From NCBI RefSeq assembly GCF_002240565.1, contig NZ_MZMO01000001.1, positions 496,001 through 560,000 of the forward strand: a stretch of 64,000 bases of DNA, in the 5' to 3' direction. The notes under the pieces were generated by a model. It was given only the letters and a program-made list of their open reading frames with translations, was not told where the DNA came from and searched no databases. Within the stretch, counting starts at the first letter, position 1, and each line of letters begins with the position of its first letter. Shown one piece after another: positions 40,311 to 48,607 of this stretch. This stretch comes from Clavibacter michiganensis subsp. insidiosus (GTDB lineage Bacteria > Actinomycetota > Actinomycetes > Actinomycetales > Microbacteriaceae). The position numbers and the translations under genes were made by a program.

Positions 40311-40367
40311 AGTCAGGCGGCGTCTCTACGGATGCCGACGCGACCGGCGGGAGGGCCGTCGGGTCTG

Positions 40368-40850
40368 TCAAGCCGGAGCGGTTTTCCCCGCGGGCTCCGG
40401 GGCCGCGTCGATGCGCGCGAGGAACTCGTGCAGGTCGTCCCGGATCCTGCCGAGCTCCGACGGGGTCATGCCCGTGCGCTCGGCCACCTGGGCCGGCACC
40501 CGCTCGGCCTCGCTGCGGAGCGCGCGGCCGGCGTCGGTGAGGGTGACGCGCACTACGCGCTCGTCCTCGGCGCTGCGGGCGCGCTCCACGAGGCCGGCCG
40601 ACTGGAGGCGCTTGAGCAGCGGCGTGATGGTCGCGGGCTCGAGGGCGAGCGCGCCGCCGAGGTCGGAGATCGAGCGCCCGTCGCGCTCCCAGAGGGCGAG
40701 CATCACGAGGTACTGCGGATGCGTGAGACCGAGCGGCTCGAGGATCGGCCGGTACAGCGCGACGACGGATCTCGCCGCCAGCACGGCCGCGAAGCAGAGC
40801 TGGCTCTCGAGCGCCAGGGGATCCGTGCGCGTCGCGCCCTCGTGTGCCAT
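40368..40850 (-). CDS. MarR/OhrR-type redox regulator
   Basis: A 160-residue MarR-family winged-helix protein. ESQLCFAAVLAARSVVALYRPILEPLGLTHPQYLVMLALWE is the OhrR-type N-terminus including the redox-sensing Cys near residue 19; the recognition helix region is ALEPATITPLLKRLQSAGLVER and the wing DERVVRVTLTDAG. OhrR proteins repress organic-hydroperoxide resistance genes and release DNA on Cys oxidation. No ohr gene is adjacent; the divergent small gene is 45 bases away and could be its target. Confidence 0.85.
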   Translation of the reverse strand: MAHEGATRTDPLALESQLCFAAVLAARSVVALYRPILEPLGLTHPQYLVMLALWERDGRSISDLGGALALEPATITPLLKRLQSAGLVERARSAEDERVVRVTLTDAGRALRSEAERVPAQVAERTGMTPSELGRIRDDLHEFLARIDAAPEPAGKTAPA

Positions 40851-40895
40851 GCCAGCTCCTCGCCGCCTGCGGAAATACCGCGTACACTGAATACT

Positions 40896-41132
40896 ATGAC
40901 ACGAGGTAAGGATCGGGAGGGCGGCCCGCGGCGCGAGCGCGGCTTCGGGGCGGCCATCGAGCGGTTCAACGAGCGACTGCGCCCGTACCTCGGCGCGCCC
41001 CCGCTCGGCCCGTACACCGACGACCCGGTGCCGGAGCCACAGTCGCGCCTCTGTCCCATGTGCGGGAAGCCCATGCCGGACCACGACATCGACCGGTCGG
41101 GCGCACGCACGCAGGTGCACTGCCCCGTCTGA
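40896..41132 (+). CDS. small zinc-ribbon-like protein
   Basis: A 78-residue protein with a basic helix (RERGFGAAIERFNERL) and a C-terminal CPMCGKPMPDHDIDRS...HCPV segment that could bind one metal ion with Cys and His ligands. It is divergent from the OhrR-type regulator, and the intervening 45 bases must hold both promoters. Function unknown; a redox- or metal-linked role would fit the neighbour. Confidence 0.6.
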   Translation: MTRGKDREGGPRRERGFGAAIERFNERLRPYLGAPPLGPYTDDPVPEPQSRLCPMCGKPMPDHDIDRSGARTQVHCPV

Positions 41133-41156
41133 TCCGTTCGTGCCGATCCGGCGCCG

Positions 41157-41795
41157 TCAGGCCACCGCGGCCTCGACGCGCGCCGCCCGCCACATCGCCA
41201 CCGGGCGCGACCCGGCGAGGCCCGTCAGCGCGCCCAGCTCGGCGAAGCCGTTGCGGAGGTAGAGCGCGCGGTTCCGCGCGGTCGACGACTCGAGGTAGGC
41301 CGCGGATCCGTCGGCGTCGACGCGGGCGAGCCTGTGGGCGAGGAGCGCGGATCCGACGCCGAGACCGCGCGCCGCCGCGCTCACGCCGACCTCGGCGAGG
41401 CGCCAGTGCGGGAGGCCCGGTCGGGCGCGGTCCAGGGTCCGGAGGCGGACGGCCGCGCGGATCGCCCCGGCGACCCCGAGGGAGCCCAGGAACGTGGGCG
41501 CCTGCCGGAGGGTGCGGTGCGCGGGGATGCCGCCGGGCGCCTCCCAGACCGCCGCGCCGAGGATCCCGCCGCGCGCGTCGACCGCGACGTCGACCGTGCC
41601 CTCGGGGAGCGGGCCGCTGCGCAGGAGCGCGGTGAACAGCAGGGCCAGTCGCGCGGGCTGCCCCGGGCCGGCGGGGACGAAGCCGACCAGCACGGGATCC
41701 TCCGCGAAGGCCTCGGCGAGCACGCGGGTCGCGCCGTCGAGGTCGGCGGGGCGGGCGGTGCGGATGGTCGGGGCGGTGGGGTGCTCGATGCTCAT
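41157..41795 (-). CDS. GNAT-family N-acetyltransferase
   Basis: A 212-residue GNAT protein: RTARPADLDGATRVLAEAF at the start, LAEVGVSAAARGLGVGSALL for acetyl-CoA binding and YLESSTARNRALYLRNGF at the end. Conserved spacing is typical of the superfamily; the acceptor is unknown. It is divergent from the TetR gene with 65 bases between them, so it may be regulated by it. Confidence 0.85.
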   Translation of the reverse strand: MSIEHPTAPTIRTARPADLDGATRVLAEAFAEDPVLVGFVPAGPGQPARLALLFTALLRSGPLPEGTVDVAVDARGGILGAAVWEAPGGIPAHRTLRQAPTFLGSLGVAGAIRAAVRLRTLDRARPGLPHWRLAEVGVSAAARGLGVGSALLAHRLARVDADGSAAYLESSTARNRALYLRNGFAELGALTGLAGSRPVAMWRAARVEAAVA

Positions 41796-41860
41796 GCCCC
41801 GACGCTAGACGACAGTTTTGGCCACTCGGCCACATCGTGCGCGCTTGGTAGCTTTCTCCC

Positions 41861-42484
41861 ATGAAGCCCGCCTCCGAGAGCACCCGCGCGTACGGATCAC
41901 GGGACGCCCGGCGGGCCGAGCTGCTCGACGCCGCGGTGCGCGTGATGGCCGTCTCGGGCGTCGCCGGGGCGAGCACGCGGGCGATCACCGCGGAGGCCGG
42001 CCTCGCGCACGGCGCCTTCCACTACTGCTTCGGCGTGCGGGAGGAGCTGCTCGGCGCGCTGCTGCGGCAGGAGGTCGAGGCGGTCGTCGCGCAGCTGGAG
42101 GCCGCCGAGGATCCCGCGGGCGCACCGCTCGGCGAGGTCGTCGCCCAGACCCTCCGCGCTGAGCTCGACCGGGTGCGCCGCGAGCCCGACCGCCACCGCG
42201 TGCTGCTCGACCTCGCCTCCGCCGTGCAGCGGATCTCCGCGCTCGCCGACCTGCCCGCCTGGGAGCACGGCCGCTACGTGGAGGAGACGCGCCGCCGGTT
42301 CGCCGCGGCCGGCCTCGACGAGGAGCGCGCCGGTCGGTGCGCGGCGCTCGCGGTGGCGGGCATGCAGGGGGTCATCGGGGCCTGGCTCGCGTGCCGCGAC
42401 GCGGGGGCGGACGCGGCGGCCGAGCGCGCGGTCGCCGACCTGTCCCGGGCGCTCGCGCTGCTCGCGGAGGACGGCGGGCGCTGA
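41861..42484 (+). CDS. TetR/AcrR-family regulator
   Basis: A 207-residue TetR-family protein. The helix-turn-helix is in residues 16-62 (RAELLDAAVRVMAVSGVAGASTRAITAEAGLAHGAFHYCFGVREELLGALL is the span, with the turn at ITAEAGLAH). The C-terminal helical ligand-binding domain follows. The divergent GNAT gene is the likeliest target. Confidence 0.85.
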   Translation: MKPASESTRAYGSRDARRAELLDAAVRVMAVSGVAGASTRAITAEAGLAHGAFHYCFGVREELLGALLRQEVEAVVAQLEAAEDPAGAPLGEVVAQTLRAELDRVRREPDRHRVLLDLASAVQRISALADLPAWEHGRYVEETRRRFAAAGLDEERAGRCAALAVAGMQGVIGAWLACRDAGADAAAERAVADLSRALALLAEDGGR

Positions 42485-42515
42485 TCCCGGCGCCCGCCCG
42501 GCGCTGTCCGACCCG

Positions 42516-42832
42516 TCAGCCGAGCGCGCCGAGCGCCTGCGCCGCGGTCGTGGCGGCGCCGGAGATGAGGGCGTCGTCGGCGTCCGCGTCCTGATGGTCC
42601 TTCGAGGAGTGGATCGCGATCACGATGGGCGCGGCGTCGGGCCGCCAGATCACCGCGACGTCGCCGCGGCTGGCGTAGGCGCCGCTGCCCGACTTGTCGT
42701 CGACGGTCCCGTCCGCGGGCAGCTCGGCGCGAGGGGGGCGGCGCCGAGGGCCGCGGCCAGGGCGAGTCGGGCGAGTCGGGCGGGCCGGGCGGCGGCGGTG
42801 CGGGCGGCGACGGGACGGGCGAGGTGGATCAC
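42516..42832 (-). pseudogene. class A beta-lactamase remnant (internal deletion and frameshift)
   Basis: A GTG preceded by GAGGAG opens a typical signal peptide (AARTAAARPARLARLALAAALGAAP), but after about 40 residues the frame is lost. In another frame the sequence resumes with the last 65 residues of a class A beta-lactamase: DGTVDDKSGSGAYASRGD with the KTG-equivalent KSG, VAVIWRPDAAPIVIAIHSS and DDALISGAAT. The whole middle, including the Ser-x-x-Lys and Ser-Asp-Asn motifs, is missing, so about 200 codons were deleted. No active enzyme can be made. Confidence 0.75.
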
Positions 42833-43068
42833 GGCGGAGCTCCTCGGGAGGCGTCGGGCGGGGGCGATGCGGCGCGGCGGCCGTGGATCCAGCCTCTCCC
42901 GCGACGCCGCGCACGTCGTCCCCCGGCGGTGCAGGCGGGTAGCCCGCACGGACCACGCGCCCGATTCAGCGGACGTGGAAATGCGTTCCCTAGGCTTCGC
43001 GGGATCCCGACGCCCGATGACCGGCGCCCGATCCCGACGCCCGACCCCCCGACAGGACGAGAGGCCGC

Positions 43069-43734
43069 ATGAGCGCCATCACCGCAGTGACCCCCGGAGA
43101 GATCCATCCGAGCGAGGGGTACGACGGCTTCGTCGGCTGGGTCCTCTCGCTCATCGAGACGCTGGGGGAGGTGGGCGTCGGCCTCGCCGTGTTGATCGAG
43201 ACGTTCGTGCCGCCGATCCCCTCGGAGGCGATCCTCCCCGTCGCCGGCTTCCTCGCCTACGAGGGCCGCATGAGCGCGTGGGGCGCGTGGGCCGCGGCCA
43301 CCGCCGGCGCGCTCGTGGGCGCGCTCATCTGGTACGCGATCGGCGCCGCGCTCGGCCGCGACCGCACGCGCCGCCTCGTCGGCCGGATCCCGCTGCTCGA
43401 CCACGCCGACTTCGACAAGGCCGAGGCGTTCTTCACGCGCTGGGGCGGCACCGCCGTGCTCCTCGGGCGGTGCGTGCCGCTCGTGCGCTCCTTCATCTCC
43501 ATCCCGGCGGGCATCGAGCGCATGCCGATCGGGCGGTTCTCGCTCTACACGATCCTCGGATCCGGCGCCTGGAACGCCATCTGGGTGGGCCTCGGCTTCG
43601 CGTTAGGCCCGGCGATCCGCCCGATGCTGGAGGAGTGGAGCGGCCTGATCTCGTACGCGGCCATCGGCGTGATCGCGCTGCTCGTCGTGTGGTTCGTGGT
43701 GTCGCGGCTGATCCGGCGGGTGCGGGCCGCCTGA
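43069..43734 (+). CDS. DedA/VTT-domain membrane protein
   Basis: A 221-residue protein of the DedA family: ETFVPPIPSEAILPVAGFLAYEG, GALIWYAIGAALGRDR, and the family core FFTRWGGTAVLLGRCVPLVRSFISIPAGIERMP. These proteins are lipid scramblases or transporters (undecaprenyl-phosphate and phospholipids) in the inner membrane. The GT9 gene follows 49 bases later; a link between lipid-carrier recycling and glycan assembly is possible but not shown. Confidence 0.9.
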   Translation: MSAITAVTPGEIHPSEGYDGFVGWVLSLIETLGEVGVGLAVLIETFVPPIPSEAILPVAGFLAYEGRMSAWGAWAAATAGALVGALIWYAIGAALGRDRTRRLVGRIPLLDHADFDKAEAFFTRWGGTAVLLGRCVPLVRSFISIPAGIERMPIGRFSLYTILGSGAWNAIWVGLGFALGPAIRPMLEEWSGLISYAAIGVIALLVVWFVVSRLIRRVRAA

Positions 43735-43782
43735 CGACCGGCGGCCCGACCGCCACCGCGCTCCTCTGCCAGGCTGGAACCC

Positions 43783-44817
43783 ATGCAGACCCCCGGCGCC
43801 AGTGCCGCTCCCGACGCCGTGACCGCATCCGCCGACCACCCCGCCGAGATCCTCGTCCTCCGCGCCATCAAGCTCGGCGACATCCTCGTGGCCGTCCCCG
43901 CGCTCCGCGCCATCCGCCGCGCGCACCCCGACGCCCGCATCTCGCTCGCCACCACCGGCTGGCTCGCCCCCGTCGTCCGCCTCCTCGGCATGGTCGACGA
44001 GCACCTCCCGCAGCAGGGCTTCGACCACCCGATCGCGCGCGAGCCCGGCACGGTCGACCTCGCGATCAACCTGCACGGCGCAGGTCACGAGAGCCGCACC
44101 CTCCTCCATGAGCTGCGCGCGCACCGGACCCTCGGCCACGCCGCCCCCGAGCTCGACGGAATGCCCGCCGCCGACGGCCCCGCCTGGGAGGACCACGTCC
44201 TCGAGCGCTACCGCTGGGCCCGGCTCGTCTCCTGGCACGGCATGCCCGCGGATCCCGAGGACGTCGGCATCCTCGTCCCCGCCGAGCCGCCCGTCGCCGA
44301 GCACGCCGTCGTGATCCACGTGGGCGCCGCCTACGGATCCCGCCAGTGGCCCGTCGACCGCTTCGCCGAGGTCGCCCGCGCGCTCGCCGACGAGGGCCGC
44401 ACGGTCGTCTTCACCGGATCCGACAAGGAGCGCGAGCGCGCCCTCGAGGTCGCCGCCCTCGCCGGCCTGCCCACCGCGACCGTGCTCGCGGGCGAGCTGG
44501 CCCTCGACGCCTTCGCCGGCATCATCGCGGCCGCCGACCTCGTGATCTCCGCCGACACCGGCGCCGCCCACCTCGCGACCGCCTACGGCATCCCGTCGGT
44601 CGTGATCTTCGGCCCGGCCCCGCCCGAGGAGTGGGGTCCGCCCGCGTCCGGCCCGCACATCGTGCTGACCGACGCGTCCCAGCGCCTCGGCGACACCTTC
44701 TCCGCGATCCCGGATCCGGCGCTCCTCGCGATCACCCCGGCCCACGTCCTCGAGGCGGCCCGCTCCCTCGACGGCCACCGCGTGATCCGCCCCCTCACGG
44801 GCGAGCCGCGCGACTGA
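43783..44817 (+). CDS. GT9 heptosyltransferase-like glycosyltransferase
   Basis: A 344-residue GT9 protein: ILVLRAIKLGDILVAVPALRAIRRAHPDARI at the N-terminus (LGD glycine loop), VVIHVGAAYGSRQWPVDRFAEVA in the middle and VISADTGAAHLATAYGIPSVVIFGPAPPEEWGP at the end, all characteristic. It is the third GT9 enzyme in this window (others at 22080 and in the fusion at 35815) and is not linked to the heptose operon. It may follow DedA in one transcript. Acceptor unknown. Confidence 0.87.
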   Translation: MQTPGASAAPDAVTASADHPAEILVLRAIKLGDILVAVPALRAIRRAHPDARISLATTGWLAPVVRLLGMVDEHLPQQGFDHPIAREPGTVDLAINLHGAGHESRTLLHELRAHRTLGHAAPELDGMPAADGPAWEDHVLERYRWARLVSWHGMPADPEDVGILVPAEPPVAEHAVVIHVGAAYGSRQWPVDRFAEVARALADEGRTVVFTGSDKERERALEVAALAGLPTATVLAGELALDAFAGIIAAADLVISADTGAAHLATAYGIPSVVIFGPAPPEEWGPPASGPHIVLTDASQRLGDTFSAIPDPALLAITPAHVLEAARSLDGHRVIRPLTGEPRD

Positions 44818-44865
44818 TCCGGCGGGTCAGCTCCGCGCCGTCGCCAAGATCGGGGCCGCCGCGTC

Positions 44866-45939
44866 TCAGCTGTAGTCCGCGAACACCGTCTTGGCCGCCC
44901 CGTCGAGCCGCACCGTGCCGCCGTGGGGCAGGATCCACTGCGGCCGCGTGTGCCCGAACGGCACGCCCACGCACACCACGGCGCGCGGGTTGTAGCGGGC
45001 GATCTGCTCGATGACGGTGTCGCGCTGCTCCGCCCGCAGCCGCGCGCGCTCCTCGGTCGACGGCACGGGCGCACCCATCACGATGGTCACCGGCCGGGCG
45101 ACGAGCACGCCCGCGACGACGTCGAGGATCCCGCGCTCGCCGAGCCCCCGCACCCACCGCTTCACGCTGTCGGCCGACGGCACCCCCTCGCTCGTCTCGA
45201 GCAGCAGGATCCCGCCCTCGAGCTTCGCGACCTCGGGCATGCGGTCGGCCATGGCGATCTGGTCGATGACCTCGATGCAGCCGCCCCACGTCGGCCCCTC
45301 CACCGTGCGCGCCGGCCCGGCCCACTTCCACGGTTCCGTCGCGTGACGTTCGCCGTGCTCGGTGAGGGCGCGAGGATCCGTCCAGTCAATCCCGAAGTCC
45401 TCCGACTCCCCGGGCTCGGTGATCTCGAGCTCCCCGCCCGCGATGAGCGCGGCCCGCAGCGAGCGCAGGTGCACGTCGTCGATGCCGGGCCCGGCACCCA
45501 GGTGCACCTGGGTGGATCCGCCGTAGAAGCTCGGGATGCCGAGCCCCGCGAGCAGGTTGTGCATGTTCGTGTTGTCGCTGTAGCCGAGGAACGGCTTGGG
45601 GTTCCGGGCCAGCTCCTCGATGTCGACGTGCGGCACCACGGTGACCTGGTCGTCCCCGCCGATGGTCGAGACGATGGCGCGGATGGAGTCGTCGGCGAAC
45701 GCGGCCGTGATGTCGGCGGCGCGGTCGCGGGCGCTGGCGCCGAGCCGCCTGGTGGTCGGGTACTCGACGGGGATCAGCCCGGTCGCCTCCTGCAGCCGCC
45801 GCATCGCCTGCTCGTGCACCTCGGGCGCGATCCCGGGGGCCGCGAATGCGGGGCTCAGCACCGCCACCCGGTCTCCCGCCTTCGCCTTGGGCACGGACTT
45901 GCGGAAGCGGGAGGAGGTGGAGGGGATCATGCGGGTCAT
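44866..45939 (-). CDS. LD-carboxypeptidase (S66, MccF-like)
   Basis: A 357-residue serine peptidase of family S66. GDRVAVLSPAF, IVSTIGGDDQ, FLGYSDNTNMHNLLAGLG with the nucleophile Ser, LLLETSEGVPSA with the catalytic Glu, and GHTRPQWILPHGG with the His are present. The family includes LD-carboxypeptidases that trim peptidoglycan peptides and MccF-type enzymes that inactivate microcin C-like nucleotide peptides; the length and missing signal peptide suit the cytoplasmic MccF-like branch. The ATG nine bases upstream of another was chosen for its GGGAG site. Confidence 0.85.
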   Translation of the reverse strand: MTRMIPSTSSRFRKSVPKAKAGDRVAVLSPAFAAPGIAPEVHEQAMRRLQEATGLIPVEYPTTRRLGASARDRAADITAAFADDSIRAIVSTIGGDDQVTVVPHVDIEELARNPKPFLGYSDNTNMHNLLAGLGIPSFYGGSTQVHLGAGPGIDDVHLRSLRAALIAGGELEITEPGESEDFGIDWTDPRALTEHGERHATEPWKWAGPARTVEGPTWGGCIEVIDQIAMADRMPEVAKLEGGILLLETSEGVPSADSVKRWVRGLGERGILDVVAGVLVARPVTIVMGAPVPSTEERARLRAEQRDTVIEQIARYNPRAVVCVGVPFGHTRPQWILPHGGTVRLDGAAKTVFADYS

Positions 45940-46111
45940 GCTCCCAGAGGAGGCCGTGAGCGCGCGGACATGCGATGGCCGTGCATCCCCCATCGGCGGC
46001 CGGAGGCTCATCCCCAGCTCGCCGTCCATGCTGCGCTTCGAGGACATGGCTATTCACTGCCTGCTTCAGTGCCGCGCGGGTAGGTTTGTAGACCCCAGGA
46101 AGGATCCCGTC

Positions 46112-46318
46112 ATGCCGCACGCACAGACCTCCGCCGCCGCCATCGCGGCACGCGATGCACGAGCCGCGGAGAGCCTCGCCTTCGCCGACGCTGCCCTCGC
46201 GCTCGCCGGCCACCAGGTGACGGATCCCGTGCTGATCGAGATAACGGAGCGCGCCGCTCGTGAGGAGATCACGAGCGAAGAGGCTGTAGCCGCCATCCGT
46301 CGCCACGTCGTCGGTTGA
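46112..46318 (+). CDS. VbhA-like antitoxin of Fic module
   Basis: A 68-residue protein with the length and helical layout of VbhA-type antitoxins, ending with VLIEITERAAREEITSEEAVAAIRRH, which is the typical C-terminal helix pair. AGGAAGGA precedes the ATG by about nine bases. The inhibitory helix motif (Ser/Thr-x3-Glu-Gly/Asn), which normally places a Glu in the Fic active site, reads ALALAG here, so the inhibitory Glu seems absent. The stop overlaps the Fic start. Confidence 0.7.
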   Translation: MPHAQTSAAAIAARDARAAESLAFADAALALAGHQVTDPVLIEITERAAREEITSEEAVAAIRRHVVG

Positions 46319-47100
46319 TGCCCCGCCGGTCGACGTTCCGCACCTGGGAGGACTACTACATCCCGGGGTCGAAGGTCCTGCGGAACAAGTTCACGGCTCC
46401 CGGGAAGCCCCACGGCGAGACCGACGCGACCAAGCTGGGCGCGATGGAAGAGGCGACCGCGCGAATGAGGGCCGCCGAGCTGAACCGGCGACCCGTAGTC
46501 GGTGCTTTCGACTACCCCCACATGAAGGCGATCCACCGGCACCTCTTCCAGGATGTCTATGACTGGGCCGGTGAGGAGCGCGTCGCTCCCATCGGCTCCT
46601 TCATGACCAAGGACGGTCACTCCTATTACCCCGCCGGTCCGACCCTCACCGAAGCAGCTGAGGCGCAGTACCGGCAGCTCGCCGACAAGGACCTCCTGCG
46701 CGGTCTCGAGCAGCCGGACTTCGTCCGGGAGCTGGCGGAGAGCTGGGGCGAGCTCAACGTCATCCACAGCTTCCGCGAGGGCAACACCCGCACGCAGTTC
46801 GTGTTCTTCTCGCAGCTCGCGGAGCAGGCGGGGTACCGCATCGACTGGTCACGGTTCGCCGTCGGATCGCCGTTGAGGGAGCAGTTCGTCGAGGCCCGAT
46901 TCCATAGCCAGGACACCGGCAGCAATGCGCGCTTGGAGGAGGTGCTGGGGCGAGCGATCGTCCCCCTCCCGCGCCCGGCATCGCCCGGGACCGCGCGACC
47001 CGCGGGGCCGTCAGCGTCGCGAGCGGTCCGCGGCGCCGCGCGACCGGGCCCGCTTGCCGGTGGTCGCGCGAGCGGCCGAGACGGCGGCTACGGGAGGTAG
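46318..47100 (+). CDS. Fic-domain AMP-transferase toxin (VbhT-like)
   Basis: A 260-residue Fic protein. The N-terminal segment WEDYYIPGSKVLRNKF is typical of VbhT-like class I Fic proteins; VYDWAGEERV and the active loop HSFREGNTRTQFVFF (His150) follow. The GNGR of the standard motif is GNTR, a variant I remember in actinobacterial members. Such enzymes transfer AMP to targets such as DNA gyrase and topoisomerase IV. The last 50 residues are a low-complexity Ala/Arg/Gly/Pro tail that ends right before a ParD remnant and may not be original sequence. ATG start overlaps the antitoxin stop (TGATG); an in-frame TTG is one codon upstream. Confidence 0.82.
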   Translation: MPRRSTFRTWEDYYIPGSKVLRNKFTAPGKPHGETDATKLGAMEEATARMRAAELNRRPVVGAFDYPHMKAIHRHLFQDVYDWAGEERVAPIGSFMTKDGHSYYPAGPTLTEAAEAQYRQLADKDLLRGLEQPDFVRELAESWGELNVIHSFREGNTRTQFVFFSQLAEQAGYRIDWSRFAVGSPLREQFVEARFHSQDTGSNARLEEVLGRAIVPLPRPASPGTARPAGPSASRAVRGAARPGPLAGGRASGRDGGYGR

Positions 47101-47280
47101 CGACAAGTGGCATCCGGGCGCTATCGGTGCGCGAGCGAGGCCGTCCACGCCGGGCTCCGCGGCTTGCAGGACCAGAAGAGCCGGCTCGAGGCGCTGCGAG
47201 CAGCGCTGGTGGATGGTGAGGCGAGCGGCGAAGCCGCACCGTTCGACCTCGACGCGTTCGTCGTGGACAAGCGCGCGTGA
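47101..47280 (+). pseudogene. truncated ParD-like antitoxin remnant
   Basis: Directly behind the Fic stop a frame reads VASGRYRCASEAVHAGLRG, QKSRLEALRAALVDGEASG and FDLDAFVVDKRA. This is the characteristic body and C-terminus of ParD/CopG-type antitoxins, but the N-terminal ribbon strand that binds DNA is missing: an in-frame stop lies two codons before the match. A GTG could still start a 57-residue product able to bind a toxin, but no ParE gene follows. Confidence 0.65.
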
Positions 47281-47324
47281 AGCCATGACGGTTCCCACCG
47301 GCCCCGAAGACCTCTAGGTGCCCC

Positions 47325-47993
47325 CTACGGCCCACCCAGCCAGTGGTCGATCCGGTGATGGTCCGGGCTGAACCCGTGCCCCACGCCCCAGATGACCGCC
47401 TGGGTGCGGCTCTGCACCTGGATCTTCCGGTAGATCGAGCGGATGTAGCTCTTCACCGTGTTCGGGCTGAGGTAGGTGAGCGACGCGACCTCCTGGTTGC
47501 TCTTGCCCTGCGTGATGAGCGCGAGGATCTCCGACTCGCGGTCCGTGATCCCCTCGCGCTTGCCCGGCCAGTCGAGCGACGGCGCGCTCGCGGCCCGCAG
47601 CGGCGCCTCGTTGAACAGCTCCTCGCCGGAGTGGATCCGCTCGAGCGCCTCCACGAGCTCCCGCGCCGGCAGCGCCTTGGAGAGGTAGCCCTGCACGCCC
47701 TGTCGGCGGGCGTCGGCGACGAGCTCGGGCTGGAAGTTCCAGGTGTAGACGACCACGCGGCGGGCCCGCGGGTTCCGCACCAGCTCCGCGATCTCGTGGT
47801 GATCCGACTCGGGCTGCGCGAACGAGTCGTAGAGCACGATGTCGATCTCGTCGGAGAGGGCGGCGTTGGCGTCGATCTCGGCGACCAGCACCCGGTCGCG
47901 GTAGTCGTCGAACATGTGGGCGAGGCCCTTGAGCACCACGTCATAGTCGTCGACGAGCGCGATCGTGACGGGACGGGTGCGTGTGGCGGGCAT
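47325..47993 (-). CDS. LuxR-type DNA-binding response regulator (NarL/FixJ-like)
   Basis: A 222-residue regulator with a receiver domain (ALVDDYDVVLKGL start; phosphoacceptor-like Asp in IVLYDSFAQ; conserved Lys in GYLSKALP) and a C-terminal LuxR helix-turn-helix (ITDRESEILALITQGKSNQEVASLTYLSPNTVKSYI is the span). The segment following the receiver Asp is irregular for a response regulator. No sensor kinase gene is near, so it is an orphan regulator. The ATG opening MPATRTRP was preferred to one 36 bases upstream. Confidence 0.87.
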   Translation of the reverse strand: MPATRTRPVTIALVDDYDVVLKGLAHMFDDYRDRVLVAEIDANAALSDEIDIVLYDSFAQPESDHHEIAELVRNPRARRVVVYTWNFQPELVADARRQGVQGYLSKALPARELVEALERIHSGEELFNEAPLRAASAPSLDWPGKREGITDRESEILALITQGKSNQEVASLTYLSPNTVKSYIRSIYRKIQVQSRTQAVIWGVGHGFSPDHHRIDHWLGGP

Positions 47994-48117
47994 GGATCCA
48001 GGATCCCACCCCCAGGGGTGTGCTCCCACACCCCGGAGGGTGGTTGATTGAGGTCATCGCCCCGAACGGGCACCACCGCGCGTCTTCCTGACGTGCTCGC
48101 ACAGAAGAGAGATCACC

Positions 48118-48396
48118 ATGCTCGGACTCATCATCAGCCTCATCGTCATCGGCCTCATCGCCGGCTTCATCGCCCGCGCGGTCGTGCCCGGCCGCCAGAG
48201 CATGTCGATCCTCATGACCATCGTGCTCGGCATCGTCGGCTCCTTCGTCGGCGGATTCCTCGCGTTCCTGCTGTTCCAGCGCGACGCCATGGACGGCTTC
48301 TTCCAGCCCGCCGGCATCATCGGCTCGATCATCGGCGCCATCATCGTGCTCTTCATCTACGTGAAGGTCGGCGGCCGCAAGGCAGTCCGCCGCTGA
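48118..48396 (+). CDS. GlsB/YeaQ/YmgE-family membrane protein
   Basis: A 92-residue protein with three hydrophobic helices. [31 protein letters not shown] is the hallmark of the transglycosylase-associated GlsB/YeaQ family, small stress-induced membrane proteins. AGAAGAGAG lies before the ATG. It is divergent from the LuxR-type regulator, which may control it. A strong terminator follows. Confidence 0.88.
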   Translation: MLGLIISLIVIGLIAGFIARAVVPGRQSMSILMTIVLGIVGSFVGGFLAFLLFQRDAMDGFFQPAGIIGSIIGAIIVLFIYVKVGGRKAVRR

Positions 48397-48462
48397 ACAC
48401 GGCCGGGCGACCCGTCGATGCGCTGGCGCGCACCTGACGACAGCCGGTAGTGGAGACGAGGA

Positions 48463-48493
48463 GGGGCGGGCGGCCGAGGAGGCGGCCCGCCCC
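48463..48493 (+). terminator. terminator hairpin (GGGGCGGG family)
   Basis: GGGGCGGGC (48463-48471) pairs with GCCCGCCCC (48485-48493), followed by TTCGTCG. A nearly identical element ends the next gene. Confidence 0.7.
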
Positions 48494-48607
48494 TTCGTCG
48501 CGTTGCGCGGAGTTTCGAAACCTCCCCGAACAAGGGGGCGCGCACCCGTTCATTCGCTGTGATGCTTCATCCGGCGCGAGACCGACTCGCAGGAATGCGA
48601 GACGACG

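Noticed and set aside
47281..47320. A ten-codon frame after the ParD remnant as a leftover ParE start
   Set aside because: It is too short, and nothing after it resembles a ParE toxin.
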